64,000 nucleotides of DNA. Source: Pinirhizobacter soli. Its GTDB lineage: Bacteria; Pseudomonadota; Gammaproteobacteria; Xanthomonadales; Rhodanobacteraceae. The translations under genes were made by a program, and so were the position numbers. The stretch spans positions 558,001 through 622,000 of the forward strand of contig NZ_JADZLQ010000003.1 of assembly GCF_015905305.1 (NCBI RefSeq), written 5' to 3'. The notes below the pieces were generated by a model, which had not been told where the DNA came from, ran no database searches, and was given only the letters and a program-made list of their open reading frames with translations. This document shows, piece by piece, positions 15,553-24,457 of this stretch (within the stretch, counting starts at the first letter, position 1; every line of letters starts with the position of its first letter).

Positions 15553-15854
15553 GCTACGTGGCTGCCTTCTTCCTCGGCGCCTTTCTCTGCAATGCCATCC
15601 CGCACCTGGCCAATGGCCTGAGCGGTGAACCCTTCCAGACGCCGTTTGCCAAGCCTCGCGGCATAGGCTTGTCGTCGCCTGTGGTGAACGTGCTGTGGGG
15701 GCTGGCCAACGTCATGGCGGCAGCGGCGATTGCCGAATTCTCGGCCGTATTGGCTGGCGGCTGGACATTGCACGTCACGGCCCTGCTCGGCGCACTCGCC
15801 ATCGGCCTGTACACGGCTTCTCACTTCGGCAAGGTCCGACATCCGGAAGGCTGA
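15549..15854 (+). CDS. Small four-helix inner-membrane protein
   Basis: 101 residues with about three to four hydrophobic segments (AAFFLGAFLCNAIPHLANGL, 'VLWGLANVMAAAAIAEF', 'VTALLGALAIGLYTASHFG'). The N-terminal 'NAIPHLxNGxxGxPFxTPFAxP' pattern recurs in small uncharacterised membrane proteins of Proteobacteria. It overlaps the preceding tautomerase gene by ATGA and is probably cotranscribed. Function unknown. Confidence 0.75.
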   Translation: MSYVAAFFLGAFLCNAIPHLANGLSGEPFQTPFAKPRGIGLSSPVVNVLWGLANVMAAAAIAEFSAVLAGGWTLHVTALLGALAIGLYTASHFGKVRHPEG

Positions 15855-15938
15855 CAAGAAAAGGCATGTGACTTCATGCACGGGCAGCGATGCTCGAGTG
15901 CGGTGCATGCTCGCGGCCATCCCCGGGGAGACGCCGCC

Positions 15939-16682
15939 ATGTCAGTTCGTACGCCTGTTCTTGCGCTTGGGTTACTCGCGGCGGCCATCGCCATGCCCAC
16001 ACCGGCCACCGATGCCCCGGCTTCCTTGCAGAAGGAATTGCTCGCATCAACCCAGGCGCTGGTGGATGGCCTTCCCACCGGCGACAAGGCAACCTGGCAG
16101 CGACTGTTGACCGACGACGCAGTGCTGGTGGATGAATTCGGCCGCATCGCGCACAAGGCCGACACCATCGATTCGTTGCACGCCTTCCCGCCCGGGTTCG
16201 CCGGCAGCATCCAATTGCGCGATCCGCACGTGACCCTTCACGGCGACACCGCTTTGCTGCAGGTGGAAGAATACGAACAGGAAACGGTGTTCGGCCAAAA
16301 GCTCGTGGTGCGCTACGAGTCGCTATGGACTTATGTCAAACAGGCTGACGGCTGGAAGCTTGCCGGCTATGCCGATTCAACGTTGCCCACCGATCCACCC
16401 AAGCTCACCGTGGCAAACATGCATCCGGAGGATTACGTGGGCTCTTTCCGTTATGCGCCGACCCGCGCGTGGACGGTGGTCAACAAAGGCGGCGTGGTCA
16501 GCTACACCACACATGCTGGCGGCACGCCCAACATCTTGCAGCCCATCGCCCACGACGTGTTCATGGGCAGCGATGACGAACGAAACCTTCTGATCTTCCA
16601 TCGTGGCGCGGACGGCAAGATAGATGCGCTGATCGAGCGGCGCAAGTTCAACGATCTGAAACTGACGAAGGATCGAGTCTGA
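15939..16682 (+). CDS. Secreted NTF2-like (DUF4440-type) protein
   Basis: 247 residues: a signal peptide (MSVRTPVLALGLLAAAIAMP, cleavage near ATDAP), then an NTF2-like domain over about residues 30-145 ('LLASTQALVDGLPTGDKATWQRLLTDDAVLVDEFGR', 'LHGDTALLQVEEYEQE', 'YESLWTYVKQADGWKLAGY') and a C-terminal beta-rich domain ('PEDYVGSFRYAP', 'DVFMGSDDERNLLIFHR'). The C-terminal half resembles the DUF3471-like lipocalin-type domain found after beta-lactamase-like domains. GGGGAG lies 8 bases before the ATG. Periplasmic; enzymatic role not evident. Confidence 0.75.
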   Translation: MSVRTPVLALGLLAAAIAMPTPATDAPASLQKELLASTQALVDGLPTGDKATWQRLLTDDAVLVDEFGRIAHKADTIDSLHAFPPGFAGSIQLRDPHVTLHGDTALLQVEEYEQETVFGQKLVVRYESLWTYVKQADGWKLAGYADSTLPTDPPKLTVANMHPEDYVGSFRYAPTRAWTVVNKGGVVSYTTHAGGTPNILQPIAHDVFMGSDDERNLLIFHRGADGKIDALIERRKFNDLKLTKDRV

Positions 16683-16800
16683 TCGGCTGGCCACGCAGTC
16701 CGGTATTACGAACCCCTGGTTCAAAGAATTCGTACCAGGCTTGAGTTTATTGCCTTCGATGTCACGGGCAAGCTGGCGGTGTCCCCTGGAGCACCCCCGC

Positions 16801-17184
16801 ATGACCGAGCAAACCGAACTTCGACGCCGCGGCCTGGCCTTGATCGACAAGCTGCATGGCGGCCACGCCGGCGAGGCGATGATGGCCGAGGTTGCCGATG
16901 TCTGCCCCGCTTTTGCCGAAATCACCGTCGACGTGGCGATGGGCACGATCATGAGCCGCCCGGGCCTGGACCTGGTCACGCGCGAACTGATCCTGGTGGC
17001 GGCCTGCGTGATGCTTGGCCACGCCATGCCACAGCTGCGGGCGCACGCGGAAGCGGCGCTGAAAATGGGCGCCACCCGCCAGCAGGTCACCGAGACCATC
17101 CTGCAGCTGGTGCTGTACGCCAGCGGTCCGTCCGTGCGCAACAGCCTGGTGGAACTGAAGGATATCCTCGCCGAACCGCACTAG
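16801..17184 (+). CDS. Carboxymuconolactone decarboxylase family protein
   Basis: 127 residues of the CMD/AhpD-like all-helical fold ('VTRELILVAACVMLGHAMPQLRAHAEAALKMGATRQQVTETILQLVLYASGPSVRNSLVEL'-type order, motifs given in pieces). The AhpD CxxC pair is absent, and 'HAxxALxxGAT.xEV.E' is present, so it fits the decarboxylase-like branch rather than the peroxidase partner. The ATG at 16801 follows CTGGAG. Its TAG stop at 17182-17184 lies inside the left arm of a RAYT-type inverted repeat, so insertion of the repeat may have set the current C-terminus. Confidence 0.85.
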   Translation: MTEQTELRRRGLALIDKLHGGHAGEAMMAEVADVCPAFAEITVDVAMGTIMSRPGLDLVTRELILVAACVMLGHAMPQLRAHAEAALKMGATRQQVTETILQLVLYASGPSVRNSLVELKDILAEPH

Positions 17185-17254
17185 GGGTCAGAGTCATTGC
17201 AGTGTCTGGCGGCCTACGTGTCTGTCAGACGAGAGATAACTCTGACCCCTAGTG
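17179..17254. repeat. RAYT/REPIN-like inverted repeat, copy 2
   Basis: CACTAGGGGTCAGAGT (17179-17194) and ACTCTGACCCCTAGTG (17239-17254) are a perfect 16-bp inverted repeat separated by 44 bases. The arm is identical to the core of the copy at 14477-14565. The left arm supplies the stop codon of the carboxymuconolactone-type gene, and the right arm ends 21 bases before the next gene. It looks like a non-autonomous REPIN/RAYT-associated element. Confidence 0.75.
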
Positions 17255-17275
17255 GGTTGGGCGTAGACTGCGGGC

Positions 17276-17884
17276 ATGGATATCTCCCGGGATGGCTTTG
17301 CGCCTGTGGCGGCGGCGCTGGCTACCGACGGGTGGTGCGTGGCCGACGGGCTGCTGACGGCGGCGCAGACCGGTGCCCTGGGCGTCGAATGCACAGCCGA
17401 GCATGCGCGTGGAGCCATGCGGGTAGCGGCTACGGGATCCTCGCATAGTGCGGGCCTGTTGCGTGGCGACGTGACGCAATGGTTCGACATGCTCGCGCCC
17501 ACGTCCGCGCAGGCGGTCTTCGTGGCGCGTATCGATGCACTGATGCATTCGCTTAACCGCGCCCTGATGTTCACCATGGTGGAAAGCGAATCGCACTATG
17601 CGGTGTACGCCATCGGCACGGGCTATGTGCCCCACGTGGATCGCCTGCGCGATTCCGACGAGCGGGTGGTATCGGCGGTGTTCTACCTGAATGATGATTG
17701 GCTCGACGACGAAGGCGGCGCATTGCGACTGCACCTCGCCGGCAACATCACACGCGACATATTCCCGCGAGCGGGAACGCTGGCCTTGTTCATGTCTTCG
17801 GACACTCTGCACGAAGTGCTGCCGGCCACCCGCGCGCGGATGAGCATCGCCTGCTGGATGCGGCAACGTCCTCGACATCGCTGA
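17276..17884 (+). CDS. 2OG-Fe(II) oxygenase (prolyl 4-hydroxylase-like)
   Basis: 202 residues of the 2-oxoglutarate/Fe(II) dioxygenase double-stranded beta-helix. The iron facial triad is visible as H120-x-D122 in GYVPHVDRLRD and a distal His179 in SDTLHEVLP, with an Arg seven to nine residues later (ATRARMSIACWMR) to bind 2-oxoglutarate. 'VVSAVFYLNDDWLDDEGGALRLH' matches the P4Hc/SM-20 class, which hydroxylates protein prolyl residues or small molecules in the cytosol. It follows the second RAYT-type repeat closely. Substrate unknown. Confidence 0.88.
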   Translation: MDISRDGFAPVAAALATDGWCVADGLLTAAQTGALGVECTAEHARGAMRVAATGSSHSAGLLRGDVTQWFDMLAPTSAQAVFVARIDALMHSLNRALMFTMVESESHYAVYAIGTGYVPHVDRLRDSDERVVSAVFYLNDDWLDDEGGALRLHLAGNITRDIFPRAGTLALFMSSDTLHEVLPATRARMSIACWMRQRPRHR

Positions 17885-18013
17885 ACGCATGATCTTGCGA
17901 TCATGTGACGCGTGTCCCAACTGCGGACATGCGCGGGTGAATACGTAACCGGCTGCAACACTTCGCGCGGCACACTCGATCACGCAGGGGGATTTTGCGT
18001 GGGGAAACTGCCA

Positions 18014-18787
18014 ATGTCCAAGCGTCACCTTCGCGTCGTGCATGCGGCGCTGTTGCTTCTCGTCTTGCCTTTCGCCGGCCACGCCGCCGACACCAACTGT
18101 CCATCGCTGTTCCAGGGCGGCAAGGCCCCGGACCTGATCGATACCTCGCTCGCCGAGCGCACCACCACCATCTGCTATGGCGCGTATTCCATGGATGCCT
18201 CCGGCGTCACCAAGGGACCGCTGTGGTCCGCCGAGCACCTCACCGCCGAACAGATTGCCGACGCCGGGAATATCTCGCGCAAGGATTCATTCCATGCCGA
18301 AACCGGCATCCCGGTGGCGGACCGTTCGGAACTGGCCGATTACAAAGGCAGCGGCTACGACCGTGGCCATATGACACCAGCGGGCGACGAGCCGGATGCC
18401 GCCTCGCAGAAACAGAGCTTCTCGCTGGCCAACATGGTGCCGCAGTCGCACGTGTTGAACACCGGCAAGTGGGAGCGCATCGAGACAACCGTGCGCAACA
18501 TGGCCACCAGCGATGGCGAGGTCTACGTAGTGACCGGCCCCGCCTTCGACGGACCGACGCCCGACACCATCGGTGCCGATGCCGTGGTGGTGCCCAACTA
18601 CACGTGGAAGGCGATCTACGACGCCGACCAGGGCGGCGCCGCGGCATGGGAGTGCACCAACGTCGACGTGCCCACCTGCGAGGTAGTCTCCGTGCAGGCG
18701 ATCATCGACGAAACCGGTATCGATCCGTTCCCGTCGCTCAGCGCCTCGGTCAAATCCCATCCGATCTCACTGCCCCTGCCCAACTGA
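18014..18787 (+). CDS. Secreted DNA/RNA non-specific endonuclease (NUC family)
   Basis: 257 residues with a signal peptide (MSKRHLRVVHAALLLLVLPF, cleavage near GHAAD). The beta-beta-alpha-metal nuclease motif is intact: YDRGHMTPAGD (DRGH 116-119, general base His119), followed by 'FSLANMVPQ' and 'LNTGKWERIE', whose Asn binds magnesium. 'VYVVTGPAFDG' and 'VVVPNYTWKAIYD' complete the Serratia-nuclease fold. It should degrade nucleic acids outside the cytoplasm for nutrition or biofilm remodelling. GGGGAAA precedes the chosen ATG. The stop directly abuts the convergent AraC gene. Confidence 0.9.
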   Translation: MSKRHLRVVHAALLLLVLPFAGHAADTNCPSLFQGGKAPDLIDTSLAERTTTICYGAYSMDASGVTKGPLWSAEHLTAEQIADAGNISRKDSFHAETGIPVADRSELADYKGSGYDRGHMTPAGDEPDAASQKQSFSLANMVPQSHVLNTGKWERIETTVRNMATSDGEVYVVTGPAFDGPTPDTIGADAVVVPNYTWKAIYDADQGGAAAWECTNVDVPTCEVVSVQAIIDETGIDPFPSLSASVKSHPISLPLPN

Positions 18788-19759
18788 TTACGTGGGCAAT
18801 GCCGTCGGCGACTGGCTTCGCCGCCAAGTCGCCGGCGGCACTCCATATTCACGCCGGAAGGCACGGATGAATGCCGTATCGGTCTGGTAGCCGACGTCCT
18901 CGGCCACGCGCGCCAGCGATGCATTGGTCTGGCGCAACAGGTTGGCGGCGATCAGCATGCGAACCTGCGCCAGGTAATGGATGGGTGTGGTGCCCATCAG
19001 CTGGCGGAACCGCTCGGCCAGCACGGACCGCGATGATGCGGCGTGCGCGGCCAGTGCATCGAGTGTCCAGGCGTGCGTCGGGCGCGCATGCATGGCATTG
19101 AGCGCGGCGCCGACCACGGGATCGGCAAGTCCCGCCAGCCAGCCAACGCGATCAGGCTGCTTCTGATTCATGTACAAGCGAAGCACTTCGATGAAGAGCA
19201 CTTCGGCGAGCTTGGCAAGCACGCCTTCACCGCCCGGCCTCGGCGAGCGCGCTTCGCCCAGTGCATAGCGCAACGATGCTTCAAGCCAGGCGCCGGCGTT
19301 CGAGCCGCGCACGTTCACCTTGACCAAGGGCGGCAAGCCCGCCAGCAGCATGCGCGCCAGTCGCTCATCACAGGCAAGGTAACCGCACGCGATTCGCGTG
19401 CGTGCACCACCGCCGCCGTAGACCAATTGCCGCGGCCGTCGAGACAGAAGTTTGCACAGGTCCCCGCCGGGGCCGGGCTTCATGCCTTCTTCCGATGCCA
19501 TGCAATGAGCGTCGCCGCGCGGGAATATCACCACGTCGCCCGCGCCCAGCCGCACGGAAGGCAGCCCGGGCATATCGACGACACACTCACCCTCGGTCAC
19601 CATGTGGAAGATCACCACGCGCTCGGCGCCCGGTTCAAGGAAGGGCGCGGCGATATCCGCACGTGGCGAGTAGTAGCACCACGGCGCCGTGAAGCGCGCA
19701 TGGATAAAGATGGCTCCTACCATCCGTACCACGCGAAGCATTTCAGACAGCGCGTCCAT
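18788..19759 (-). CDS. AraC family regulator with N-terminal cupin
   Basis: 323 residues. An N-terminal AraC-binding-like cupin (about 10-190; 'MDALSEMLRVVRMVGAIFIHARFTAPW', 'VIFHMVTEGECVVDMPG', 'GDVVIFPRGDAHCM') precedes the double HTH ('WTLDALAAHAASSRSVLAERFRQLMGTTPIHYL', 'SLARVAEDVGYQTDTAFIRAFRREYGVPP'). This is the cupin_6 subgroup common in Proteobacteria, often next to the detoxification or reductase genes it controls. The start overlaps the stop of the upstream OsmC-like gene as TGATG, so regulator and OsmC protein are cotranslated from one mRNA. Confidence 0.9.
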   Translation of the reverse strand: MDALSEMLRVVRMVGAIFIHARFTAPWCYYSPRADIAAPFLEPGAERVVIFHMVTEGECVVDMPGLPSVRLGAGDVVIFPRGDAHCMASEEGMKPGPGGDLCKLLSRRPRQLVYGGGGARTRIACGYLACDERLARMLLAGLPPLVKVNVRGSNAGAWLEASLRYALGEARSPRPGGEGVLAKLAEVLFIEVLRLYMNQKQPDRVGWLAGLADPVVGAALNAMHARPTHAWTLDALAAHAASSRSVLAERFRQLMGTTPIHYLAQVRMLIAANLLRQTNASLARVAEDVGYQTDTAFIRAFRREYGVPPATWRRSQSPTALPT

Positions 19760-20298
19760 CAGGTATCCGGGATGTCGACATCCAGGCCAACCACCATGGC
19801 ATTCTGCGCAGCTTGCGGGATGGGCGATGCGCGGCGGCTCGCCTCGACCAACTCCCGCAACGTGGCGGCTGATGCATCGCGGGCGGCAATGCGCACGGCC
19901 AGGCCGCATTCAAAGGGTTGCGCCTGCACGGGCTGCCCGTCGGCATCGGGCATGCCGAGCACGCCGCGCGTGTCCGATCGCGAATGCGCCGATACCTGCA
20001 ATGTCGTCAGCTCGATGCCTTGCCTGGCCGCGTTGATCACGATGCAGGTGGCCAGGCATGAGGCCATGCCGGCCCGGAACAGCCAGCCCGGCGACGGCAG
20101 CGTGCCATCGTTAGGGCCGCCAAATTCCGTCGGCATGTCGGTGGCGACTTCATGGCCGTTGGCATGGGCAATGACCACATGAAGCCCATCCATCCAGCGT
20201 GCCGTGGCCGACGAGTCGTCATGCATGCCGGCACCCGGGCGCCGCTCCAATACCTGGTGCAAACGCTCCACCGCATTTGCGATCTCCATGGATGCCAT
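19759..20298 (-). CDS. OsmC family protein
   Basis: 179 residues. 'VATDMPTEFGGPNDGTLPSPGWLFRAGMASCLATCIVINAARQGIEL' contains the OsmC core, with the single resolving/peroxidatic Cys in ASCLATC and a C-terminal 'ELVEASRRASPIPQAAQNA' helix. OsmC/Ohr proteins reduce organic hydroperoxides in the cytosol or act on small thiols. The first catalytic Cys of Ohr proteins is not obvious, so an OsmC-like subgroup without proven peroxidase activity is possible. It is first in an OsmC-AraC operon, divergent from a 4-OT paralogue. Confidence 0.85.
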   Translation of the reverse strand: MASMEIANAVERLHQVLERRPGAGMHDDSSATARWMDGLHVVIAHANGHEVATDMPTEFGGPNDGTLPSPGWLFRAGMASCLATCIVINAARQGIELTTLQVSAHSRSDTRGVLGMPDADGQPVQAQPFECGLAVRIAARDASAATLRELVEASRRASPIPQAAQNAMVVGLDVDIPDT

Positions 20299-20544
20299 GG
20301 TTTTTCCTCCGCTTTACAGACTGATTGTGAGCCGGCGGCGCGTTCCTTCCCATAGACCGGGAGGCCGATCCACCAACGGCCGGACGATCGGCACGTACTT
20401 CCGGACGCATGGGCTGCCCGGCGGCATGGGCGGACGAATGGCAAGGCCGGTCGCACGCGCGGCAAGGACGCCCGGGCGCTTCGGCGGACACCATTCCACC
20501 AAGCCCGCTCACGACCGAAGCGGGTAAACCAGAGGAAAGTCGCA

Positions 20545-20772
20545 ATGCCGTTCTTGAATGTGAAGTTGATCGAAGGCGTGTTTACCGCCGAGCAGAAGCA
20601 GGAGATGGTCCGCAAGCTCACCGACACCATGGTTTCCATCGAAGGGGAAAACATGCGCGGGGTGACCTGGGTGGTGGTGGAAGAGGTAAAGAGCGGTGAG
20701 TGGGGCATCGGAGGCCAGACTCTGACCACCCGGGAAGTCAAGGCGCTGGCTGCCGGCGCCAAAGCCGCCTGA
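20545..20772 (+). CDS. 4-oxalocrotonate tautomerase family protein
   Basis: 75 residues with Pro next to the initiator Met (MPFLNVKLIEGVFTAEQKQE) and the family's 'KLTDTMVSIEGENMRGVTWVVVEEV' core, which recalls the group annotated as tautomerase/4-OT with an extended loop. GAGGAAAG gives a strong ribosome site. Divergent from the OsmC-AraC operon across 246 bp and 41 bases ahead of a flavin monooxygenase with which it is probably cotranscribed, suggesting a small ketone/aldehyde detoxification or catabolic module. Substrate unknown. Confidence 0.87.
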   Translation: MPFLNVKLIEGVFTAEQKQEMVRKLTDTMVSIEGENMRGVTWVVVEEVKSGEWGIGGQTLTTREVKALAAGAKAA

Positions 20773-20813
20773 AACGCTTATGCTGTGGCCACATCCGTTC
20801 GGGGTGCCAGGCT

Positions 20814-22265
20814 ATGGGCGGCGAGCGTTTCGACGTGGTGATCATCGGGGCGGGCCTTGCCGGGATTGGCATGGCCTGCCATCTCGCGCGCGAACATCCA
20901 GGCAAGACAATAGCCCTGATCGAGCGCCGCCAACGCCTGGGCGGGACCTGGGACCTGTTCCGCTACCCGGGAATTCGCTCGGATTCCGATGTTTTCAGCT
21001 TCGGCTATGCGTTCCATCCGTGGCAATCGCCGACCATGATGGCCGATGGTGAATCCATCCGGCAGTACATCCAGGACGCCGCCCGCGAATATGGCGTGGA
21101 AGAAAAGATCCACTACGGCCTCCAGGTGCAGCGCGCCGAATGGAGCGGCACCGAGGGTGCATGGACGCTTCACGCGTTGCATGAAGCCACAGGCCTCCAG
21201 GAAGTGTTCACCGCCAGGTTCCTGGTGAGTTGCACGGGCTACTACGACTACGACGCCGGCTACCAACCATCGTTTCCCGGGCAGGAGCATTTCGGCGGCA
21301 CGATCGTCCATCCCCAGCACTGGCCATCCGACCTCAACTACACGGGCAAGAACGTGGTGGTGGTTGGCAGCGGCGCCACGGCGGTCACCATGGTGCCGGC
21401 CATGACCGACAAGGCTGCCCATGTGACGCTGCTTCAGCGGTCGCCTTCCTACATCATCTCGCTCCCCGGCGTGGATCCGCTCTCAAGGTTGCTGGGCCAC
21501 GTGCTGCCCAAGGCCGTCGTGCACCGGATGTCGCGCCGGCTGATGATCGCGATCCAGCGCGGGCTGTACATCGCTTGCCGCCGCTGGCCGCATGCCATGC
21601 GCCGCCTGCTGATGGCGCAGATGCGCCTCTACGCGGGTAAGGGCATGGACATGCGGCATTTCACGCCCTCGTACATGCCCTGGGACGAGCGTATCTGCGT
21701 GGTGCCGGACGCGGATCTCTTCAAAGCCATCAAGGCGGGCAAGGTGTCGATGGCCACCGACCGTATCGATACTTTCACGCCAACGGGCATTCGCCTTGCA
21801 TCGGGCCAGGAGTTGCCGGCGGACATCGTAGTCAGTGCCACGGGCCTGACGATCCAGGTGCTCGGGGGCATGCAGGTGCGCGTGGATGGCGAGTTGCACC
21901 CGCTGCATGACCGCATGCTTTACAAGGCCGTGCTGGTGCAAGACCTGCCCAATTTCGCCGTCGTCATCGGCTATGCCAATGCGCCCTGGACATTGAAGGC
22001 GGACCTGGCAGCTACCTATGTCTGCCGCCTGCTTACCCACATGGATACCAGCGGCGCCGCCGTGGCAACGCCACGCGATCTCGATGGCGTGGCGGCGGAA
22101 GGCAACGTGCTGGGCCAGCTCGCCGCGGGTTACGTCAAGCGCGGCGACGCGGTTATGCCCCGCCAGGGCCGTGCCTATCCCTGGGCCGTCGAACATCACT
22201 ACGGACGCGATCGCCGGATGCTTGTCGCCGGGCCCATACCCGACCGGTGGCTGGAACTGCGTTAG
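20814..22265 (+). CDS. Flavin-binding Baeyer-Villiger-type monooxygenase
   Basis: 483 residues. The FAD Rossmann motif GAGLAG is at 12-17 and 'GGTWDLFRYPGIRSDSDV' follows. The Baeyer-Villiger signature F-x-G-x3-H-x3-W-P is exact at about 160-171 (FGGTIVHPQHWP), and the NADPH Rossmann motif GSGATA is at 185-190. The enzyme should insert oxygen next to a ketone or oxidise a soft nucleophile, using NADPH and O2 in the cytosol. It lies just downstream of the 4-OT-like gene and near an OsmC/AraC operon. Closest classes are class B flavoprotein monooxygenases; substrate unknown. Confidence 0.9.
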   Translation: MGGERFDVVIIGAGLAGIGMACHLAREHPGKTIALIERRQRLGGTWDLFRYPGIRSDSDVFSFGYAFHPWQSPTMMADGESIRQYIQDAAREYGVEEKIHYGLQVQRAEWSGTEGAWTLHALHEATGLQEVFTARFLVSCTGYYDYDAGYQPSFPGQEHFGGTIVHPQHWPSDLNYTGKNVVVVGSGATAVTMVPAMTDKAAHVTLLQRSPSYIISLPGVDPLSRLLGHVLPKAVVHRMSRRLMIAIQRGLYIACRRWPHAMRRLLMAQMRLYAGKGMDMRHFTPSYMPWDERICVVPDADLFKAIKAGKVSMATDRIDTFTPTGIRLASGQELPADIVVSATGLTIQVLGGMQVRVDGELHPLHDRMLYKAVLVQDLPNFAVVIGYANAPWTLKADLAATYVCRLLTHMDTSGAAVATPRDLDGVAAEGNVLGQLAAGYVKRGDAVMPRQGRAYPWAVEHHYGRDRRMLVAGPIPDRWLELR

Positions 22266-22364
22266 CCATGGCCTAACGGCGGGTAACCACGGTCTTCGCG
22301 GAGACTTCCGGAGGATAGGGATCGGCATACCATGGGGACGCGTCCCCTGACGGGAGGAATTCCC

Positions 22365-22772
22365 ATGCGCACCCTCACGAAAATTCTTGCTCTCGGCACC
22401 GCCGCCTTGGCCGTCTGCGGTAGTGCCCTGGCCGCCAGCAAGCACGACCCCGCCGCAGAGCTGGCCAAGCTGCTCGAAGGGCGGGTGGCGGGAGCTCCCG
22501 TGACCTGCATCAACCAGCCCCAGGCGCTAGGCAGCCGGGTGATCGACCACACGGCCATCGTGTACGACTTCGGATCGACGATCTACGTCAACTATCCCAA
22601 GGGCGGCGCCGACTCGTTATCCAGCGACGATATCCTGGTGACGAAGACATACGGCACCCAGCTATGCACGATGGACATCGTGCGCATGGTGGACCGGAGC
22701 GCACATTTTCCGAAGGGCTTCGTGAGCCTCGGGCCATTCATTCCCTACAAACGGCCCGCCGCGGCGAAGTGA
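22365..22772 (+). CDS. Hypothetical secreted protein
   Basis: 135 residues: signal peptide MRTLTKILALGTAALAVCGS (cleavage near ALAAS), then a small domain with 'RVAGAPVTCINQPQALGSRVIDHTAIVYDFGSTIYVNYPKGG' (given as a known local pattern) and a second Cys in GTQLCTMDIV. Such proteins, with two cysteines around an 'IvYd.G.t.yvN.p..ga..L..dd.lv' core, are widespread in Xanthomonadales and uncharacterised. GGGAGGAA gives a strong ribosome site. Its 3' end overlaps the convergent ABC-exporter gene by 28 bases. Confidence 0.75.
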   Translation: MRTLTKILALGTAALAVCGSALAASKHDPAAELAKLLEGRVAGAPVTCINQPQALGSRVIDHTAIVYDFGSTIYVNYPKGGADSLSSDDILVTKTYGTQLCTMDIVRMVDRSAHFPKGFVSLGPFIPYKRPAAAK

Positions 22773-24457
22773 TGGGTGCTGCGCTGGACAAGCGAGCCTT
22801 CGACCGAGATGTGCTGGTCGGCGATATCCGCAACGCCAGCACGGTGTGACACCACCAGGATGACGGTGCCGGACAGGCGTTGTTTCACCGCCTTCAGTAC
22901 GGACAACTCCGACGGCGCGTCCAGGGCGCTGGTGGCTTCGTCAAGCACTGCCAGGTGAGGCTGGCGCAGAATCACCTGCGCCAGCATCAATCGTTGCAGT
23001 TCGCCGCCGGACAGCCGACTGGACGCATCGTCCAGTGCCGTATCCCATCCGTCGATCGAGGCCTCCAGCCGCTTTTCCAGGCCAACGTCACGCAGCGCGT
23101 TGCCCAGGTCCCGTTCGGTGGCGCCGGGCGCGGCCCATAGCAGGCATTCGCGCACCGTTCGTTGCCATGGGCGTACCTGCTGGCCGACATAGGCGCCGCG
23201 GCGGACATGCGCGCGATAGTCGTCGAAGCCGATCGGCCCGAAGCTGTCGCGCGCCAGGAACACTTCCGGTTCCGCCATGCCTGCAAGCACATCCACCAGG
23301 CTCGTCTTGCCTATCCCTGAGCGGCCAGAGATCAGCGTGAGTTCGCCCGGTTTGAGTTCGATGTCGAGCAAGGTGACACCCGCGGCAGGTGGTGTCACCC
23401 GCACCCGTTCGATGTAAATCACATCCGCAGCGCCGCGGGCATGCCTCGACGAAGCCGCCGGCTGTGTCGTGTCCAGCTGCATGTACTTCCGCCACAGTTC
23501 GAACGCCGGTACGGCCGACCGCCATTGCTGGAAGCTTTGCCGGGTTAGCAGGACCGAAGGCAGCAGCCGCACCAGCAGCAGGCACACGGCCACCAGCGAG
23601 CCCTGGTCGATGCCCTGCCAGCGGTGGGCCAGCATGAAGACCGCGCCCACACCCAGCGCCGCCATCAGTTCCAGCACCAGCCGCCCGGAGGCAATCAGTT
23701 CCAGCTGCCGCCCGTAACCCTGGGCCAGGCGGGAGGACGCGGCGTGATGACTCTTTTCTTCGGCGGTCTCGCGCTCGAACGATCGCACGTGGCGCAGGCG
23801 GCGGGGAAAATCCTCGCTGTGCCAGAAGAGGTCGGTGAGGTCCCGTATGTAACGACGGCTCACGGCCGATTGTTCGCGGCCGAAACTGCGCGATATCAGC
23901 AACCCTGCCACCACCAGCAAAGGCACGGCCAATACCAGCCACGGTGATATCCACACGGCGAAGGCGAGGGTCACCACCGAGGTGAGGGCGGCCACCAGCA
24001 GTTGCTGCAGCGCGCCGTACCCCTGCACGACGATCTCGACGTTGTAAGTGAGGACGTTGGCGATTTCCGACGATGGGGAATTGGCCAGCGATGCCAGGGG
24101 CGTTGCCATCAAGTGGGCATGGACGTGCTGCCGCAGGCTACGGGCCAGGCTCCCGACCAGCCAAGCGCCCAGGCGCGCCGATTGCCAGCGCATCAGGGCG
24201 AAGGCGACGGTGGCGATGCTGAAGGCGATCGCCTGTGCATCGGTGCTGTGCATGCTGAACCATCCACGGCCCAGCAGTGACGGCTGCATCAGCGGTACCA
24301 GCAGCAGGGCCGCCACGCTTCCGGACAAGGCCACGCCGAGCGACAGCGCCACGTAACACAGCGTTTTGATCCATTCCTGACGCGTGAACAGGCCGGCAAG
24401 CGTGCGCACCATCACCCTTGCGGGCACGGTATCGGGCACGGTGCGATGGATGGTCAT
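22745..24457 (-). CDS. ABC exporter with fused membrane and ATPase domains
   Basis: 570 residues. About six membrane segments (residues 25-315) precede a nucleotide-binding domain with Walker A GRSGIGKTS (378-386), signature LSGGELQ (482-488), Walker B HLAVLDEA (501-508) and the H-loop His in VVSHR. This type I exporter architecture (cyclic peptide/lipid exporter class) would work as a homodimer in the inner membrane. ATGA overlap couples it to the upstream HprK-like kinase gene. The pair flanks the polysaccharide locus, so it may export a lipid, peptide or glycolipid linked to it; substrate is unknown and no peptide precursor lies nearby. Confidence 0.85.
   Translation of the reverse strand: MTIHRTVPDTVPARVMVRTLAGLFTRQEWIKTLCYVALSLGVALSGSVAALLLVPLMQPSLLGRGWFSMHSTDAQAIAFSIATVAFALMRWQSARLGAWLVGSLARSLRQHVHAHLMATPLASLANSPSSEIANVLTYNVEIVVQGYGALQQLLVAALTSVVTLAFAVWISPWLVLAVPLLVVAGLLISRSFGREQSAVSRRYIRDLTDLFWHSEDFPRRLRHVRSFERETAEEKSHHAASSRLAQGYGRQLELIASGRLVLELMAALGVGAVFMLAHRWQGIDQGSLVAVCLLLVRLLPSVLLTRQSFQQWRSAVPAFELWRKYMQLDTTQPAASSRHARGAADVIYIERVRVTPPAAGVTLLDIELKPGELTLISGRSGIGKTSLVDVLAGMAEPEVFLARDSFGPIGFDDYRAHVRRGAYVGQQVRPWQRTVRECLLWAAPGATERDLGNALRDVGLEKRLEASIDGWDTALDDASSRLSGGELQRLMLAQVILRQPHLAVLDEATSALDAPSELSVLKAVKQRLSGTVILVVSHRAGVADIADQHISVEGSLVQRSTHHFAAAGRL

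Noticed and set aside
16683-16800. Interlocked repeats TACGAA/TTCGTA and CCTGGT/ACCAGG before the decarboxylase-like gene
   Set aside because: Arms are only six bases each; no stronger than expected by chance in a 118-bp gap.
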